DNA from: Polyangium sp. 15x6
GTDB taxonomy: Bacteria; Myxococcota_A; Polyangia; Polyangiales; Polyangiaceae
Direction: 5' to 3'
NCBI RefSeq assembly: GCF_029960785.1
Contig: NZ_JASBQE010000037.1
Span: forward strand, 1 to 64,000
DNA: 64,000 bases
The first letter of the stretch is position 1; each line of letters begins with the position of its first letter. Positions 48,184 to 56,633 of the stretch are shown here, in pieces. The notes beneath the pieces were generated by a model. The model was not told the origin of the DNA, searched no databases, and worked only from the letters and a program-made list of their open reading frames with translations. A program made the position numbers and the translations under genes.

Positions 48184-49647
48184 ATGAGGATCCCCGCGAA
48201 GGGTCTCGAAAGGGACGAGCTGTTCGGAAAACTCGCCGCGTTCCGCGCCCATGACATGCCCTGGCGCGACGGACGCACCTTCGCGTACGTCTACGATGCC
48301 GGGCCGGACGCAGAAGGCGTCATTCACCGCGCGTACACCATGTACCTCGGGGAAAACGCGCTCGATCCCACGGTCTTTCCGAGCACGCTCGTCCTCGAGA
48401 ACGACGTCGTCTCCATGGCCGCCGGGCACCTCGGCGGCGACGACGCGGTCGCGGGCTCGTTCACGAGCGGCGGCACCGAGAGCATCCTCCTCGCCGTGAA
48501 GACGGCGCGCGACTTCGCCCGCGAGGCGCGCGGCATCCGCGAGCCCGAGATCGTCGTGCCCGAGACGGCGCACGCCGCGTTTCACAAGGCCGCCCATTAC
48601 CTCGACGTGAAGCTCGTCAGCGTGCCCGTCGACCGCGCGACGTTCAAGGCCGACGTCGCGGCCATGCGCGAGGCCGTCGGGCCGAGCACGATCCTGCTCG
48701 TCGGATCGGCCGTCTCGTACGCGCACGGCGTCGTGGATCCGATCCGCGAGCTCGGCGCGCTCGCGCTGGAGAAGAACCTCCTCCTCCACGTCGACGCGTG
48801 CATCGGCGGGTTTCTCCTGCCGTACTTCCGGCGGCTCGGCGCGCCCGTCGCCGATTTCGATTTCCAGGTCCCGGGCGTCACCAGCATCTCGATGGACTTC
48901 CACAAGTACGCCTACGCCGCGAAAGGCGCGTCCGTGCTCCTCCACAAGACCAAGGATCTCCGGCGGCACCAGTTCTATGCCTGCGCGGGCTGGTCGGGCT
49001 ACACGGTGATCAACTCGACCGTGCAGAGCACGAAATCGGCCGGGCCGCTCGCCGCCTGCTGGGCCGTGCTCCATCACTTCGGCGACGAGGGGTACCTCGA
49101 AATCGCGCGGAACATGCTGGCCGCGACGCGCAAGATCGTGGACGGGATCGAGGCGATCCCGGGCCTAAGGCTCCTCGCGCGGCCCGAGATGAACCTCGTC
49201 GCGTTCACGTCCGACGAGGTCAGCGTCTTTCACGTCATCGACGAGATGAAGGCCCGCGGCTGGTTCGTCCAGCCGCAGCTCGGCTTTGGTTCGTCGAAGG
49301 AGAACATTCACCTCTCGCTCAACCCGAAGGCGCTCGGGCTCGCGGACGAGCTCCTCCAGGATCTGCGCGCATGCGTGGCGATCGCCCGGACGCTGCCGCC
49401 GCCCGGCGGCGATCTCTCGGCGCTCCGCGGCGCGCTCGCCTCGCTCGACCTCACGAAGCTCGACCCGGCGATGCTCGGCGGCCTCCTGCGCGAGGCGATG
49501 GCGGCCACCGGCATCGCGGGCGCGAGCCTGCCCGATCGCATGGCCGCCGTGAGCGAGGTCCTGAACCACCTGCCGCCCCCGCTGCGCGAGCGGCTGCTCG
49601 TCGAATACATGAACGGCCTCTTCCAGACCCGCGTGGACGGCCCCTGA
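48184..49647 (+). CDS. PLP-dependent sphingosine-1-phosphate-lyase-like enzyme
   Basis: A 487-aa group II PLP enzyme. TSGGTES (phosphate-cup) and the H-A-A-F-H-K cofactor-stacking step lead to DACIGGF and the Schiff-base Lys in SISMDFHKYAYAAKG; all match sphingosine-1-phosphate lyase more than glutamate decarboxylase. Unlike eukaryotic forms it lacks a transmembrane anchor. Start is ATG at 48184 with GAGGAGG upstream; the frame's earlier start is rejected. Predicted reaction: cleavage of a phosphorylated long-chain base to phosphoethanolamine and an aldehyde. Myxobacteria are known to make sphingolipids, so the role is plausible, but amino-acid decarboxylation cannot be excluded. Confidence 0.88.
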   Translation: MRIPAKGLERDELFGKLAAFRAHDMPWRDGRTFAYVYDAGPDAEGVIHRAYTMYLGENALDPTVFPSTLVLENDVVSMAAGHLGGDDAVAGSFTSGGTESILLAVKTARDFAREARGIREPEIVVPETAHAAFHKAAHYLDVKLVSVPVDRATFKADVAAMREAVGPSTILLVGSAVSYAHGVVDPIRELGALALEKNLLLHVDACIGGFLLPYFRRLGAPVADFDFQVPGVTSISMDFHKYAYAAKGASVLLHKTKDLRRHQFYACAGWSGYTVINSTVQSTKSAGPLAACWAVLHHFGDEGYLEIARNMLAATRKIVDGIEAIPGLRLLARPEMNLVAFTSDEVSVFHVIDEMKARGWFVQPQLGFGSSKENIHLSLNPKALGLADELLQDLRACVAIARTLPPPGGDLSALRGALASLDLTKLDPAMLGGLLREAMAATGIAGASLPDRMAAVSEVLNHLPPPLRERLLVEYMNGLFQTRVDGP

Positions 49648-49743
49648 TTCCGCCCCGCGGCTGGAAATCCCGAAAATCGATCCGCCCGTGAGGCCCGTCG
49701 TTCCCCGATTGCGACGAGCTAGCGCCTCCCCCACGAAGCGAGC

Positions 49744-50493
49744 ATGCAGAAGATGCTCCGCCGCCTCGGGCTCCTCGCATGGCTCTGCGCCGCCGCCACG
49801 GGGTGCGGCCGGGACGAGCAGGCCCTCGCCGCCATTCGCCCGCTCGCCACGCAGAGGCGCCTCGCGCTCCCCGTCGAGGTGTACACGCTGAACATCCCCG
49901 ACGATCTGCCCGGGTTCGCCGTGCCCGGCCCGGACGGCGCGAATCCGAGGATGCTCTTCCTGCACGGGATGTGCTCGGCCGGCGTCGGGGACGTGCAAGC
50001 CTTCCAGTTCGCGGCGAGCGAGCACGGCGGCATCCTCGCGGTCCGCGGCGACACGCCCTGCAACGGCGCGGGCATCCTGCGCAAGCATTCGTTCGATCTC
50101 GACAAACTCGACGCCCGCATCCGGGCCGCGTTCGAGGTGGGCGGCGGAGCGGCGGACGACCTCGTGCTGGTGGGTCACTCGCAGGGCGCGTTCCTCGGCG
50201 AGCGGCTCGCGGAGCAATGGCCCGCGCGGTATTCACGGCTCATCTTGATCGGCGCGCCCACGGAGCCCTCGGCGGCGCGGCTCCGGCACGTGCGCGGCGC
50301 GGTCATGGTAAGTGGAGAGTTCGATGTGACGACGCGCATGAAGCAGGCCGCCGAGGAGCTCCAGGCAGCCGGCATTCCTTCCACGTACCTCGAAATGCCA
50401 GGCGCCAAGCACGGGCAGATGGGCGACGCCGAGCGGATCTTCGGCGAGGCGTTCGCCTGGCTCGAAAAGAACGCGCTGCCCCGTAAGCCCTAG
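49744..50493 (+). CDS. Alpha/beta-hydrolase lipoprotein
   Basis: A 249-aa hydrolase with lipobox AATGC (Cys21). FLHGMCSAG is the oxyanion region and GHSQG the nucleophile elbow (Ser at about residue 141). A late GEFD supplies the probable Asp, and KHGQM the catalytic His. Length and layout fit a small serine esterase/peptidase. Located at the outer membrane or periplasm. Substrate unknown. The next lipoprotein begins 39 bp later on the same strand. Confidence 0.85.
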   Translation: MQKMLRRLGLLAWLCAAATGCGRDEQALAAIRPLATQRRLALPVEVYTLNIPDDLPGFAVPGPDGANPRMLFLHGMCSAGVGDVQAFQFAASEHGGILAVRGDTPCNGAGILRKHSFDLDKLDARIRAAFEVGGGAADDLVLVGHSQGAFLGERLAEQWPARYSRLILIGAPTEPSAARLRHVRGAVMVSGEFDVTTRMKQAAEELQAAGIPSTYLEMPGAKHGQMGDAERIFGEAFAWLEKNALPRKP

Positions 50494-50532
50494 GCGTGGA
50501 TAGCGGGCCGGGTTCCGGGGTATCCTCGGCCC

Positions 50533-51300
50533 ATGGCCCCGAAGAACCTGCTCGCCTTCGTGCTCGCCGCGTCCGGCGCCCTCCTCGCCCCCGCGTGTTA
50601 TCTGACCTCGTCGTTCGACGGCCTGACCGGAGCTCCCGACGACGGGGCCACGGCGAGCTCGGCGAGCACTGGCGGAGGCATGGGCGGCGCAGGCGGCGCA
50701 GGCGGCGCAGGCGGCGCAGGCGGCGCGGGCGGCAGCGTCGCCACGCCGGCGACGGGGATCCTCGACAATTTCGACCGCGCCGACGGCGCCCCCGGGCCGC
50801 CGTGGAAGGTCGCATCGCCCGACGCGTACACGATCTACGGCGAGCGTCTCATGACGATCGGCACGAATCCCGACGCAGCGATCTGGGATCAGGTGTTCGG
50901 TCCCCGCCAGGAGGCCTACATCACGCTCGAATCGATGGATGGGGACGAGATGGAGATCGAGCTCGTCCTGCGCAACCAGGGGCACCCGAGCGAATGCGAG
51001 TCGGTCGTGGTGAGCTGGAACCGCTTCGATGGGGAGCCCGTGATCCACGTCGCTTATTGCACCGAAGGGCAGTGGATCATGGTCGGCGAGCCGGTCCCGT
51101 GCACGCTCGTGGAAGGCGACACGATATGGGCGCGCGGCTACGAGGACGGCCGCATCGAGGCGTACGTGAACGGCAAGCTCTTCGGGACGTGGGACGCCTC
51201 GGAAGCGCCGATGGGGACCTCCGGCGGACGGATCGGCGTGTTTACCTATGGCATCCCCGACGAGGTCCGCTTCGAGGATTTCGGCGGTGGCTCGTTCTGA
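50533..51300 (+). CDS. Lipoprotein with concanavalin/LamG-like domain
   Basis: A 255-aa lipoprotein with lipobox LAPAC (Cys22). A Gly/Ala linker (about 44-72) is built from a repeated GGCGGCGCA DNA unit (five copies, 50683-50727). The domain after it starts DNFDRADGAPGPPWKV, the classic opening of a jelly-roll carbohydrate-binding or LamG-like fold; ARGYEDGRIEAYVNGKLFGTW is the usual late beta pair. Probable surface carbohydrate binder. No catalytic residues seen. A hairpin-rich intergenic region follows. Confidence 0.78.
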   Translation: MAPKNLLAFVLAASGALLAPACYLTSSFDGLTGAPDDGATASSASTGGGMGGAGGAGGAGGAGGAGGSVATPATGILDNFDRADGAPGPPWKVASPDAYTIYGERLMTIGTNPDAAIWDQVFGPRQEAYITLESMDGDEMEIELVLRNQGHPSECESVVVSWNRFDGEPVIHVAYCTEGQWIMVGEPVPCTLVEGDTIWARGYEDGRIEAYVNGKLFGTWDASEAPMGTSGGRIGVFTYGIPDEVRFEDFGGGSF

Positions 51301-51617
51301 GGCCGCTGCGCCGGGGCGCCGCCCCGGACCCCGCGGGGGCTGTTCGCCCCTCGACCCGAACCAGCGCAAGCGCTGGACCTCAGGGGGAAGAACTGCGCGA
51401 TGCGCAGTTCTTCCCACAGGCCGGTGCCAAGACCAGGGACGGCGTTGCCGGTCACGACGGTCTTGGCTGGCAGCGTCGCCCGCCGGTCTTGCCTCGGCCC
51501 GTTCGATGAACTGCGCATCGCGCAGTTCATCGACCCCGGGTCCAGCGCTTGCGCTGGTCCGGGTCCAGGGGCGGATAGCCCCTGGTGGGGCCTGGGGCAA
51601 CGCCCCAGCGAAGCGCC
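51301..51617. repeat. Hairpin-rich intergenic repeat region
   Basis: This 317-bp gap has no gene I can support. It holds a perfect 14-bp stem with GAT loop (51385-51415, arm GGGAAGAACTGCGC), a 9-bp pair with a 24-nt middle (51426-51467, GCCAAGACC) and a perfect 13-bp stem with ATC loop (51504-51532, arm CGATGAACTGCGC). The flanking text (CGCAAGCGCTGGACCT and GGGTCCAGG-type runs) matches the blocks around the 1534-1931 array, so both belong to one dispersed repeat family. Confidence 0.8.
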
Positions 51618-52526
51618 TCAGAACGTGCCGACGATCATCGCCGCGCCCCCGCCCGGCAAGGGCGCGACGACCGGCCGGACGACCGGCCCGCGGGCGGCCG
51701 CCTCTGGCTTCTTTTCGCCGCCGCTCGTGAAAAATAGCGCGGCCGCGACGCCCAGCGAGGCGACCCCCACGCCGAGCGACACGTCCCCGAGGATCAGCTT
51801 CGTCTTCACGGCATCGACGTCCGTCTCGGCGCAGCTCTGCGTGCGGCCGCAACCGTCGCGGAGCCCCGCGAGATCGGACTTGCCCGTGATCCCGAGATAA
51901 GCGAACGCCCCGAGCGACACCACCCCGAGCCCGCCGAGCACGTACGAGGCCACGCGTTTCCCGGACGGGCCCGAGCCCGGCGCCGCGGGTTTGTCCGGGT
52001 CCGCGCCCGGAGGCGCCTGGGCGGGCCCCTCCAGATCTAGCGTGATCACGCGATTCTTCTCGCCGACACGGATGACGACCTGCCGCTCGACCGGCGTCTC
52101 GTTCGGCGCGACGAACCTGAGCGTGTGGGGCCCCGGGTTCACCGCAATGGGCTGGCCGTCGAGTGTCTTCGTGAGGACGGCGCCGTCGAGCGTGACCTCG
52201 GCTGTGACGACGTCGTTGCCCCGCGCGTCGCGCAAGCCCGGGACGATCGTCGGCAGGCTCGCCTCGACGCGCGGGAGCATGGTGGCGCATTCGTCGCGCA
52301 CGACGGCGGGGCAGGCCTCGGCGCTGCACGCGACGAATTTTCCGCGCGCCTCGACGAGGCGACCGGCTTTTTCGAGCTCCTGACCCTCCTCGAACGCGGC
52401 CGCGCACTGGGCCTTGCGCGCCGGATCGGGCGGGGCGGCGTGCGCCGGCGTGGCTCCGAACGCCGCGGCGACGAACAGGGCGGCGAAGAGGAACCGCGGG
52501 GCGAAGAGGGGTCTCGACGTGGGCAT
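51618..52526 (-). CDS. PEGA-like exported protein with two C-terminal membrane segments
   Basis: A 302-aa protein. Sec signal ends near AHAA. The first part (Cys at AQCAAAF, ACSAEACP, DEC) is a short helical region. The middle (about 95-165) is a PEGA-like beta domain (GNDVVTAEVTLDGAVLTKTLDGQ, then PGPHTLRF). Two hydrophobic segments follow, SYVLGGLGVVSLGAFAYLGI and VSLGVGVASLGVAAALFF, flanking a small Cys-containing loop. Same type as the PEGA protein at 44032-45267. ATG at 52526 is preferred over TTG two codons earlier. Orientation in the membrane and role are unknown. Confidence 0.8.
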   Translation of the reverse strand: MPTSRPLFAPRFLFAALFVAAAFGATPAHAAPPDPARKAQCAAAFEEGQELEKAGRLVEARGKFVACSAEACPAVVRDECATMLPRVEASLPTIVPGLRDARGNDVVTAEVTLDGAVLTKTLDGQPIAVNPGPHTLRFVAPNETPVERQVVIRVGEKNRVITLDLEGPAQAPPGADPDKPAAPGSGPSGKRVASYVLGGLGVVSLGAFAYLGITGKSDLAGLRDGCGRTQSCAETDVDAVKTKLILGDVSLGVGVASLGVAAALFFTSGGEKKPEAAARGPVVRPVVAPLPGGGAAMIVGTF

Positions 52527-52672
52527 GGGCAACGCGGGTGAGCAGAGCGAAGGAACAACAGCTTGCGTGGGGCGTCAACTGCGGGCGGCCTGCTCCTGCG
52601 CGGTAGTATCCCTCACACCACGTCGGTTCGTTGCCCCGTCATAGGTATACGACATCACACAATCGTTCCGCG

Positions 52673-52737
52673 CGGACCTCGGAGACGACCTCCGAGGTTC
52701 CCTTCCAGCTCTGCCCGGACCTCGGAGACGACCTCCG
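52673..52737. repeat. Two copies of a 22-bp hairpin repeat upstream of the PEGA-like gene
   Basis: CGGACCTCGGAGACGACC and the following TCCG occur at 52673-52694 and 52716-52737. The first copy can fold as ACCTCGGAG/CTCCGAGGT (9 bp, loop ACGAC). They lie between the S41 peptidase stop (52760) and the PEGA gene, so they may be a terminator or an operator pair for the downstream gene. Confidence 0.55.
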
Positions 52738-52759
52738 GTCTTCAAGTCGATATCTAACA

Positions 52760-54202
52760 CTACTTTACCGCCGCCTCCGGGCGAGCGGAAAGCTGCACCA
52801 GCCGAAGGACGGCTTTGGTATGTCCGTTCGACAGGTCATCCTTGGGAAAGACATCGATCGTCTCCTCGGGAGGAACGCCGCGCGCCTCGAACAGCTGGCC
52901 TTCCGTGTCCAGGTAGATTTCGTTCGAAAACTCCACCTTCCAGCCGTTCGGCAGAGGCTTCTCGAGCACGTCGGAGAAAGCGCCCCGTGTCGTCGTCCCG
53001 AGGTGTTTGACGTGGGGTAAAGCACGCATGGCGAGCGTGAACGTCTCTCCGGCGCTCACGGTGACGTCGCTCGTCAGCAGATAGACCCGACCGGTAAAAC
53101 GCGGCCGCGGGCTCGGCTCCACATGGAATGCCTGCGGCGCCATGCCCTTCGCGCGGTAGGCCTGCTTGGTGAAGGCAAGCCGCTTCTGGTCGGCAAAGCG
53201 GTTCGCAATCGCGCGGGAGATCAGGTCGTAGCCGCCGCGGTTGTTGGTGACGTCCACGATGACCGCATCGGCGCCATGAAAGGCTGACATGGCCTCGTCC
53301 AGCACGAGGTCCAGGGCGGAGAGCTCCTTCTCGCGCGAGAGATGATCGCCGTAGCCCCCCATCGTGACCACGTTGAGATATCCGACGCGCGGGGCGGCGA
53401 ACCCCCATAAGATCCGATCCTTGGCGGCCTGATGCCCCTTTCCGCCGAGGATGACCTGCAGAATGCCATCGCGGTAGGCCCGCAGCCACGCGCGCTCGAC
53501 CTCCTTCGCGGGTCGCCCCTCGGCGCGGGCACGCGCCGAGAGCAGCTCCAGCGTCTGGCTATGCGTCTCCTCGAAGCTCAGCACCTCGGCGCCGATCTCG
53601 GCCGAGAGATTGACATGCGCGTCGCCGAGGCCTTGCAGCGTCGTGGAGAGGACGTCGAACAGCTTCCGCTCGGGCATTCCAGGCGACACCTGCGCGCGCC
53701 CCGCTTCAACACGTGCCGACCAGTCCAGGTTGCGTTCCTTGAAAAACGCGTAGTGCTCCGCGAGGGTGGCGGCGAAGACTTCGAAGACCCGAGGTGCATC
53801 CCACGCGCGCTTCTCATCATTGCAGGAGGGCGGCAGCCGGTCGATCCTGTCGAAGTGGTATCGCGTCTCGCCCGGAAGGCTGAGGAAGTGCACGGCACCC
53901 TCCGGTCCGGGCTGGCTATAGCCAAAAATCTCGAGCAGCCCCGCAGTCCCGGTGGGGTCTGCATAGCAGCCTGCGGCGCTTTCGTGGTGAAGCAGGAGCC
54001 CCTTGTCGGATACCGTCAGGAGCCAGCCGTAGCCGCGCGAGCGCCACGAGCCTCGCACCCCCTTCGCCGTCGTCTCTCCCTGGATGACTGGGCTGGGCGC
54101 GGCAGCCGCCGGCGGGGCAAGCGGCGGAGAGCTGCCGCCGGGGCCCGATGCGGCGCAGCCGGTCATCAGAACGCAAAACCCAGCAAGGAGGCGGCGATGC
54201 AT
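52760..54202 (-). CDS. S41-family peptidase lipoprotein
   Basis: A 480-aa lipoprotein with lipobox LMTGC (Cys16). After a beta-rich lead, the tail-specific-protease-like core begins with an EHYAFFKERN-type helix and carries GDAHVNL, then VDVTNNRGGYD and SDVTVSAGETFTLAM, where the Ser before A-G-E is the nucleophile of the family. No PDZ domain is recognised. This is the C-terminal processing protease (tricorn/IRBP) family that cleaves periplasmic proteins. ATG at 54202 directly precedes the signal; longer upstream codons are rejected. Confidence 0.85.
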   Translation of the reverse strand: MHRRLLAGFCVLMTGCAASGPGGSSPPLAPPAAAAPSPVIQGETTAKGVRGSWRSRGYGWLLTVSDKGLLLHHESAAGCYADPTGTAGLLEIFGYSQPGPEGAVHFLSLPGETRYHFDRIDRLPPSCNDEKRAWDAPRVFEVFAATLAEHYAFFKERNLDWSARVEAGRAQVSPGMPERKLFDVLSTTLQGLGDAHVNLSAEIGAEVLSFEETHSQTLELLSARARAEGRPAKEVERAWLRAYRDGILQVILGGKGHQAAKDRILWGFAAPRVGYLNVVTMGGYGDHLSREKELSALDLVLDEAMSAFHGADAVIVDVTNNRGGYDLISRAIANRFADQKRLAFTKQAYRAKGMAPQAFHVEPSPRPRFTGRVYLLTSDVTVSAGETFTLAMRALPHVKHLGTTTRGAFSDVLEKPLPNGWKVEFSNEIYLDTEGQLFEARGVPPEETIDVFPKDDLSNGHTKAVLRLVQLSARPEAAVK

Positions 54203-54373
54203 CTTATCCACGGGTTCGCATCCTAGCGCAGGATGCCACGCACGACGAGCCCATTTGAGCAGGGTCGATGCGAGGCGGGGGAGGACGGTGGCTTTGAACC
54301 CCAGCCTATTTCGGTCCCCTTGGTCGAACACTCGAACAGGCGCGTGATTCACGAGATGAGCCTCTCGTACCGT

Positions 54374-56311
54374 TCACCGAGGGGACGAAGGCGCGCGCGC
54401 AGGTCCGGAGTTTCGCCTCATCAAATAGGACGCCAGGCCCAATGGCTCCGGATATCCGCTGGAGAATGCCGTGATCATGCTCCCCTCGGGCGCCGGTTGA
54501 CGTATTGGCTCGATCTCGTCGAAGAACGCCTGCACCTCGTCGCGCATCCCATACTGGGCCGCAAACATTCCCAGCGTCATGATTTGCACAACATGGTCCT
54601 CATAGGGCTTGCGGCGATCCGGGTTGCCTATTTTGGCGCGCATCGTTTCCATCCAGGCGCGCAGAATGGACCGGCCAACCTCGGGCTCCGCTGCCGGGTC
54701 CTTGGATAGATGAAACATGAGGAGTCGTCCCAGCGTCGGGTTGGGCACAATAGGCGAACGCCCATTCGAAGAAGGCACGCCATGATTTTCCTTGCTCACC
54801 GTGGCGAGCCAATCCCGGAGCGAAGGGTGACGCTCGATCCAGTCCAAGTTGTCCCACAGGACCGACGCAGCCGTGTGGCCGACCATGTAATAGGGGGCGG
54901 CACTATCGGCTTCAGCCCAGGGATCCCCGCTCGCTTGCGGAGGATCGACGATGTCCTCGCGCGTCGCCTTGAAGAACCGCAGGAGCAATGCGACGCGCAG
55001 GTCCTCCGAGACCACCGCGAAGCTCGCGGCGACCTGGATGCGACAGAACGTCTCCATCGAGCTCACGATCTTTCCATGGATGAAGATCGGCTCCGTGACG
55101 AGCTTGAACAGGCGCTCGGCGTCATCATGGACGGCGTGCTCGGCGAGCTCCTTCATTACATGGCAGCGCAGCTTCCAGGATTGCAACTGCGCGAACTCCG
55201 CCTCGAGTTCCCGGACGCGTGTCCGTCGTTCCGCTTCAGGAAACTCCGCGGCCGGTAGCTCAGGTAGAAACCGACGTCCCCACACCTTCCGGCCCACACT
55301 TTCACGTAGGGGGAACACGGTTGCCGGGGATAGGCATCCACCCGAACGGCAAGCACGATCCATCCAGGCGAGGCTCTCATAAGCAATGGTAGCCAGATCC
55401 TGCGCTGCCCCGTCGATTCCGCGCGTGATTGGCATTTCACCGTTGGCACGGAGCACATCCTGGAGCAGGTCCCTTATCGGTCGACCCAAGCTGGGGTGCT
55501 CGTCGAACCCACCTATGAGCGCTATACGTTGCAGCACGATCTCCAGCGAGATCGGAGTGGCAGGGCCGGAGAGCCTCGCGTGGAGATCAGGTAGCCATGA
55601 GCGAACCAGGGCTTGCCCCTCCTCCTTTTCGGAGGGGAGGAACTCTCGGCTCACAACCCACTCCGAAGCGTGGTCGAGGAGCACGAGCTCATTGTCGTCG
55701 CGTGAGGTTTTGAGCCGATCCACGACGAGCGACGAGGCCCCCTTCGAGTTGTCCATGAGCCAGCCCCATGCAAGCTGGGACAACACTCTGTACCGAAGGT
55801 GGGACTTTGGCGGAGGAGGGCCCATTTCGCCTGGCATGAGGCGATATTCGGTCAGCTCTGACTCGGGTAGCTCGAGCAGCATGCGAAGGAAGGAGACGTG
55901 CGGTTCCACCACCCCAAGCAGGCCAAACGGGTGGATGGCATCCACACGCGCCAAAAGCAGGCGGGAGTATACGACAGGCTTCTGCTCCAGGATTTCGGCC
56001 GACGCGCTTTCGATATACTCGAGGTCACATCGCCGTGGGGGATCCTCCCGGCTGTCTCCTGGAAACAGGGTGGGGAGGAGCCCAAGGAGATGAGCGCGCA
56101 TCGCAGGCGTGGCCCGATTCGCCCGGTCGAGCTCCCGTCGCATGAGCCGGTACGTTTCGTCCGCAGATGCCAGGCGGCTGCGAGGGACCGGGCCGGTCAA
56201 GCACGGCTGATAAACCACGTCCTCGAGGTGCCGGTGCCGCCCGAGGCAGCCAAAGAGGCAACTCGGGAGGATGATCACGAGGAGCAGTGGCCAGGTCGGA
56301 GCTTTCGGCAT
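54374..56311 (-). CDS. Large predicted lipoprotein, helical, unknown
   Basis: A 645-aa protein with signal and lipobox at Cys22 (C-L-F-G-C). AAGGA lies about 9 nt before the ATG. The mature part is strongly helical and charged throughout, without a recognisable catalytic motif, transmembrane segment or Cys cluster. Several Trp/Leu-rich helices with about 40-residue spacing suggest alpha-solenoid repeats. By eye its third codon positions look a little less G/C-rich than its neighbours. Family not recognised. It is divergent from the beta-helix lipoprotein across a 322-bp gap. Confidence 0.6.
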   Translation of the reverse strand: MPKAPTWPLLLVIILPSCLFGCLGRHRHLEDVVYQPCLTGPVPRSRLASADETYRLMRRELDRANRATPAMRAHLLGLLPTLFPGDSREDPPRRCDLEYIESASAEILEQKPVVYSRLLLARVDAIHPFGLLGVVEPHVSFLRMLLELPESELTEYRLMPGEMGPPPPKSHLRYRVLSQLAWGWLMDNSKGASSLVVDRLKTSRDDNELVLLDHASEWVVSREFLPSEKEEGQALVRSWLPDLHARLSGPATPISLEIVLQRIALIGGFDEHPSLGRPIRDLLQDVLRANGEMPITRGIDGAAQDLATIAYESLAWMDRACRSGGCLSPATVFPLRESVGRKVWGRRFLPELPAAEFPEAERRTRVRELEAEFAQLQSWKLRCHVMKELAEHAVHDDAERLFKLVTEPIFIHGKIVSSMETFCRIQVAASFAVVSEDLRVALLLRFFKATREDIVDPPQASGDPWAEADSAAPYYMVGHTAASVLWDNLDWIERHPSLRDWLATVSKENHGVPSSNGRSPIVPNPTLGRLLMFHLSKDPAAEPEVGRSILRAWMETMRAKIGNPDRRKPYEDHVVQIMTLGMFAAQYGMRDEVQAFFDEIEPIRQPAPEGSMITAFSSGYPEPLGLASYLMRRNSGPARAPSSPR

Positions 56312-56633
56312 GGTCGTGGTTCCTTGCGCGCCTTCTCGGGGGTAAAGCACGCTTCCCGTGTGGCGGTCAACCGTGTCGTTACACACCGCGCGGAGCCCAT
56401 CTTCGCGCCCTGGGGCTCCCCGTCCTCCGTCTTGGGGCCCCCGAGATCGGCTTCCCGTCTGAATGGCCCGCCCGAATTCGCCAACCTGCGATCGCTGGTT
56501 CAGCTCGGCGCCGACGCAGACCCTCCCGAACCGCGCGCGTTCGACGTTCGTGCGGATGGGGTCCCATCGTACGACGTCTTGGCGTACGCTCGTGTCAGCG
56601 GCGGGAGACGAGTGAAAAAAATGGAGGATTCGA
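56312..56633. other. Divergent intergenic region (no gene seen)
   Basis: This 322-bp stretch separates two divergent lipoprotein genes and should hold both promoters. The only clear signal is GGAGGA just before the ATG at 56634. I see no small open frame with codon bias, no hairpin of note and no reliable -35/-10 pair. Confidence 0.4.
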
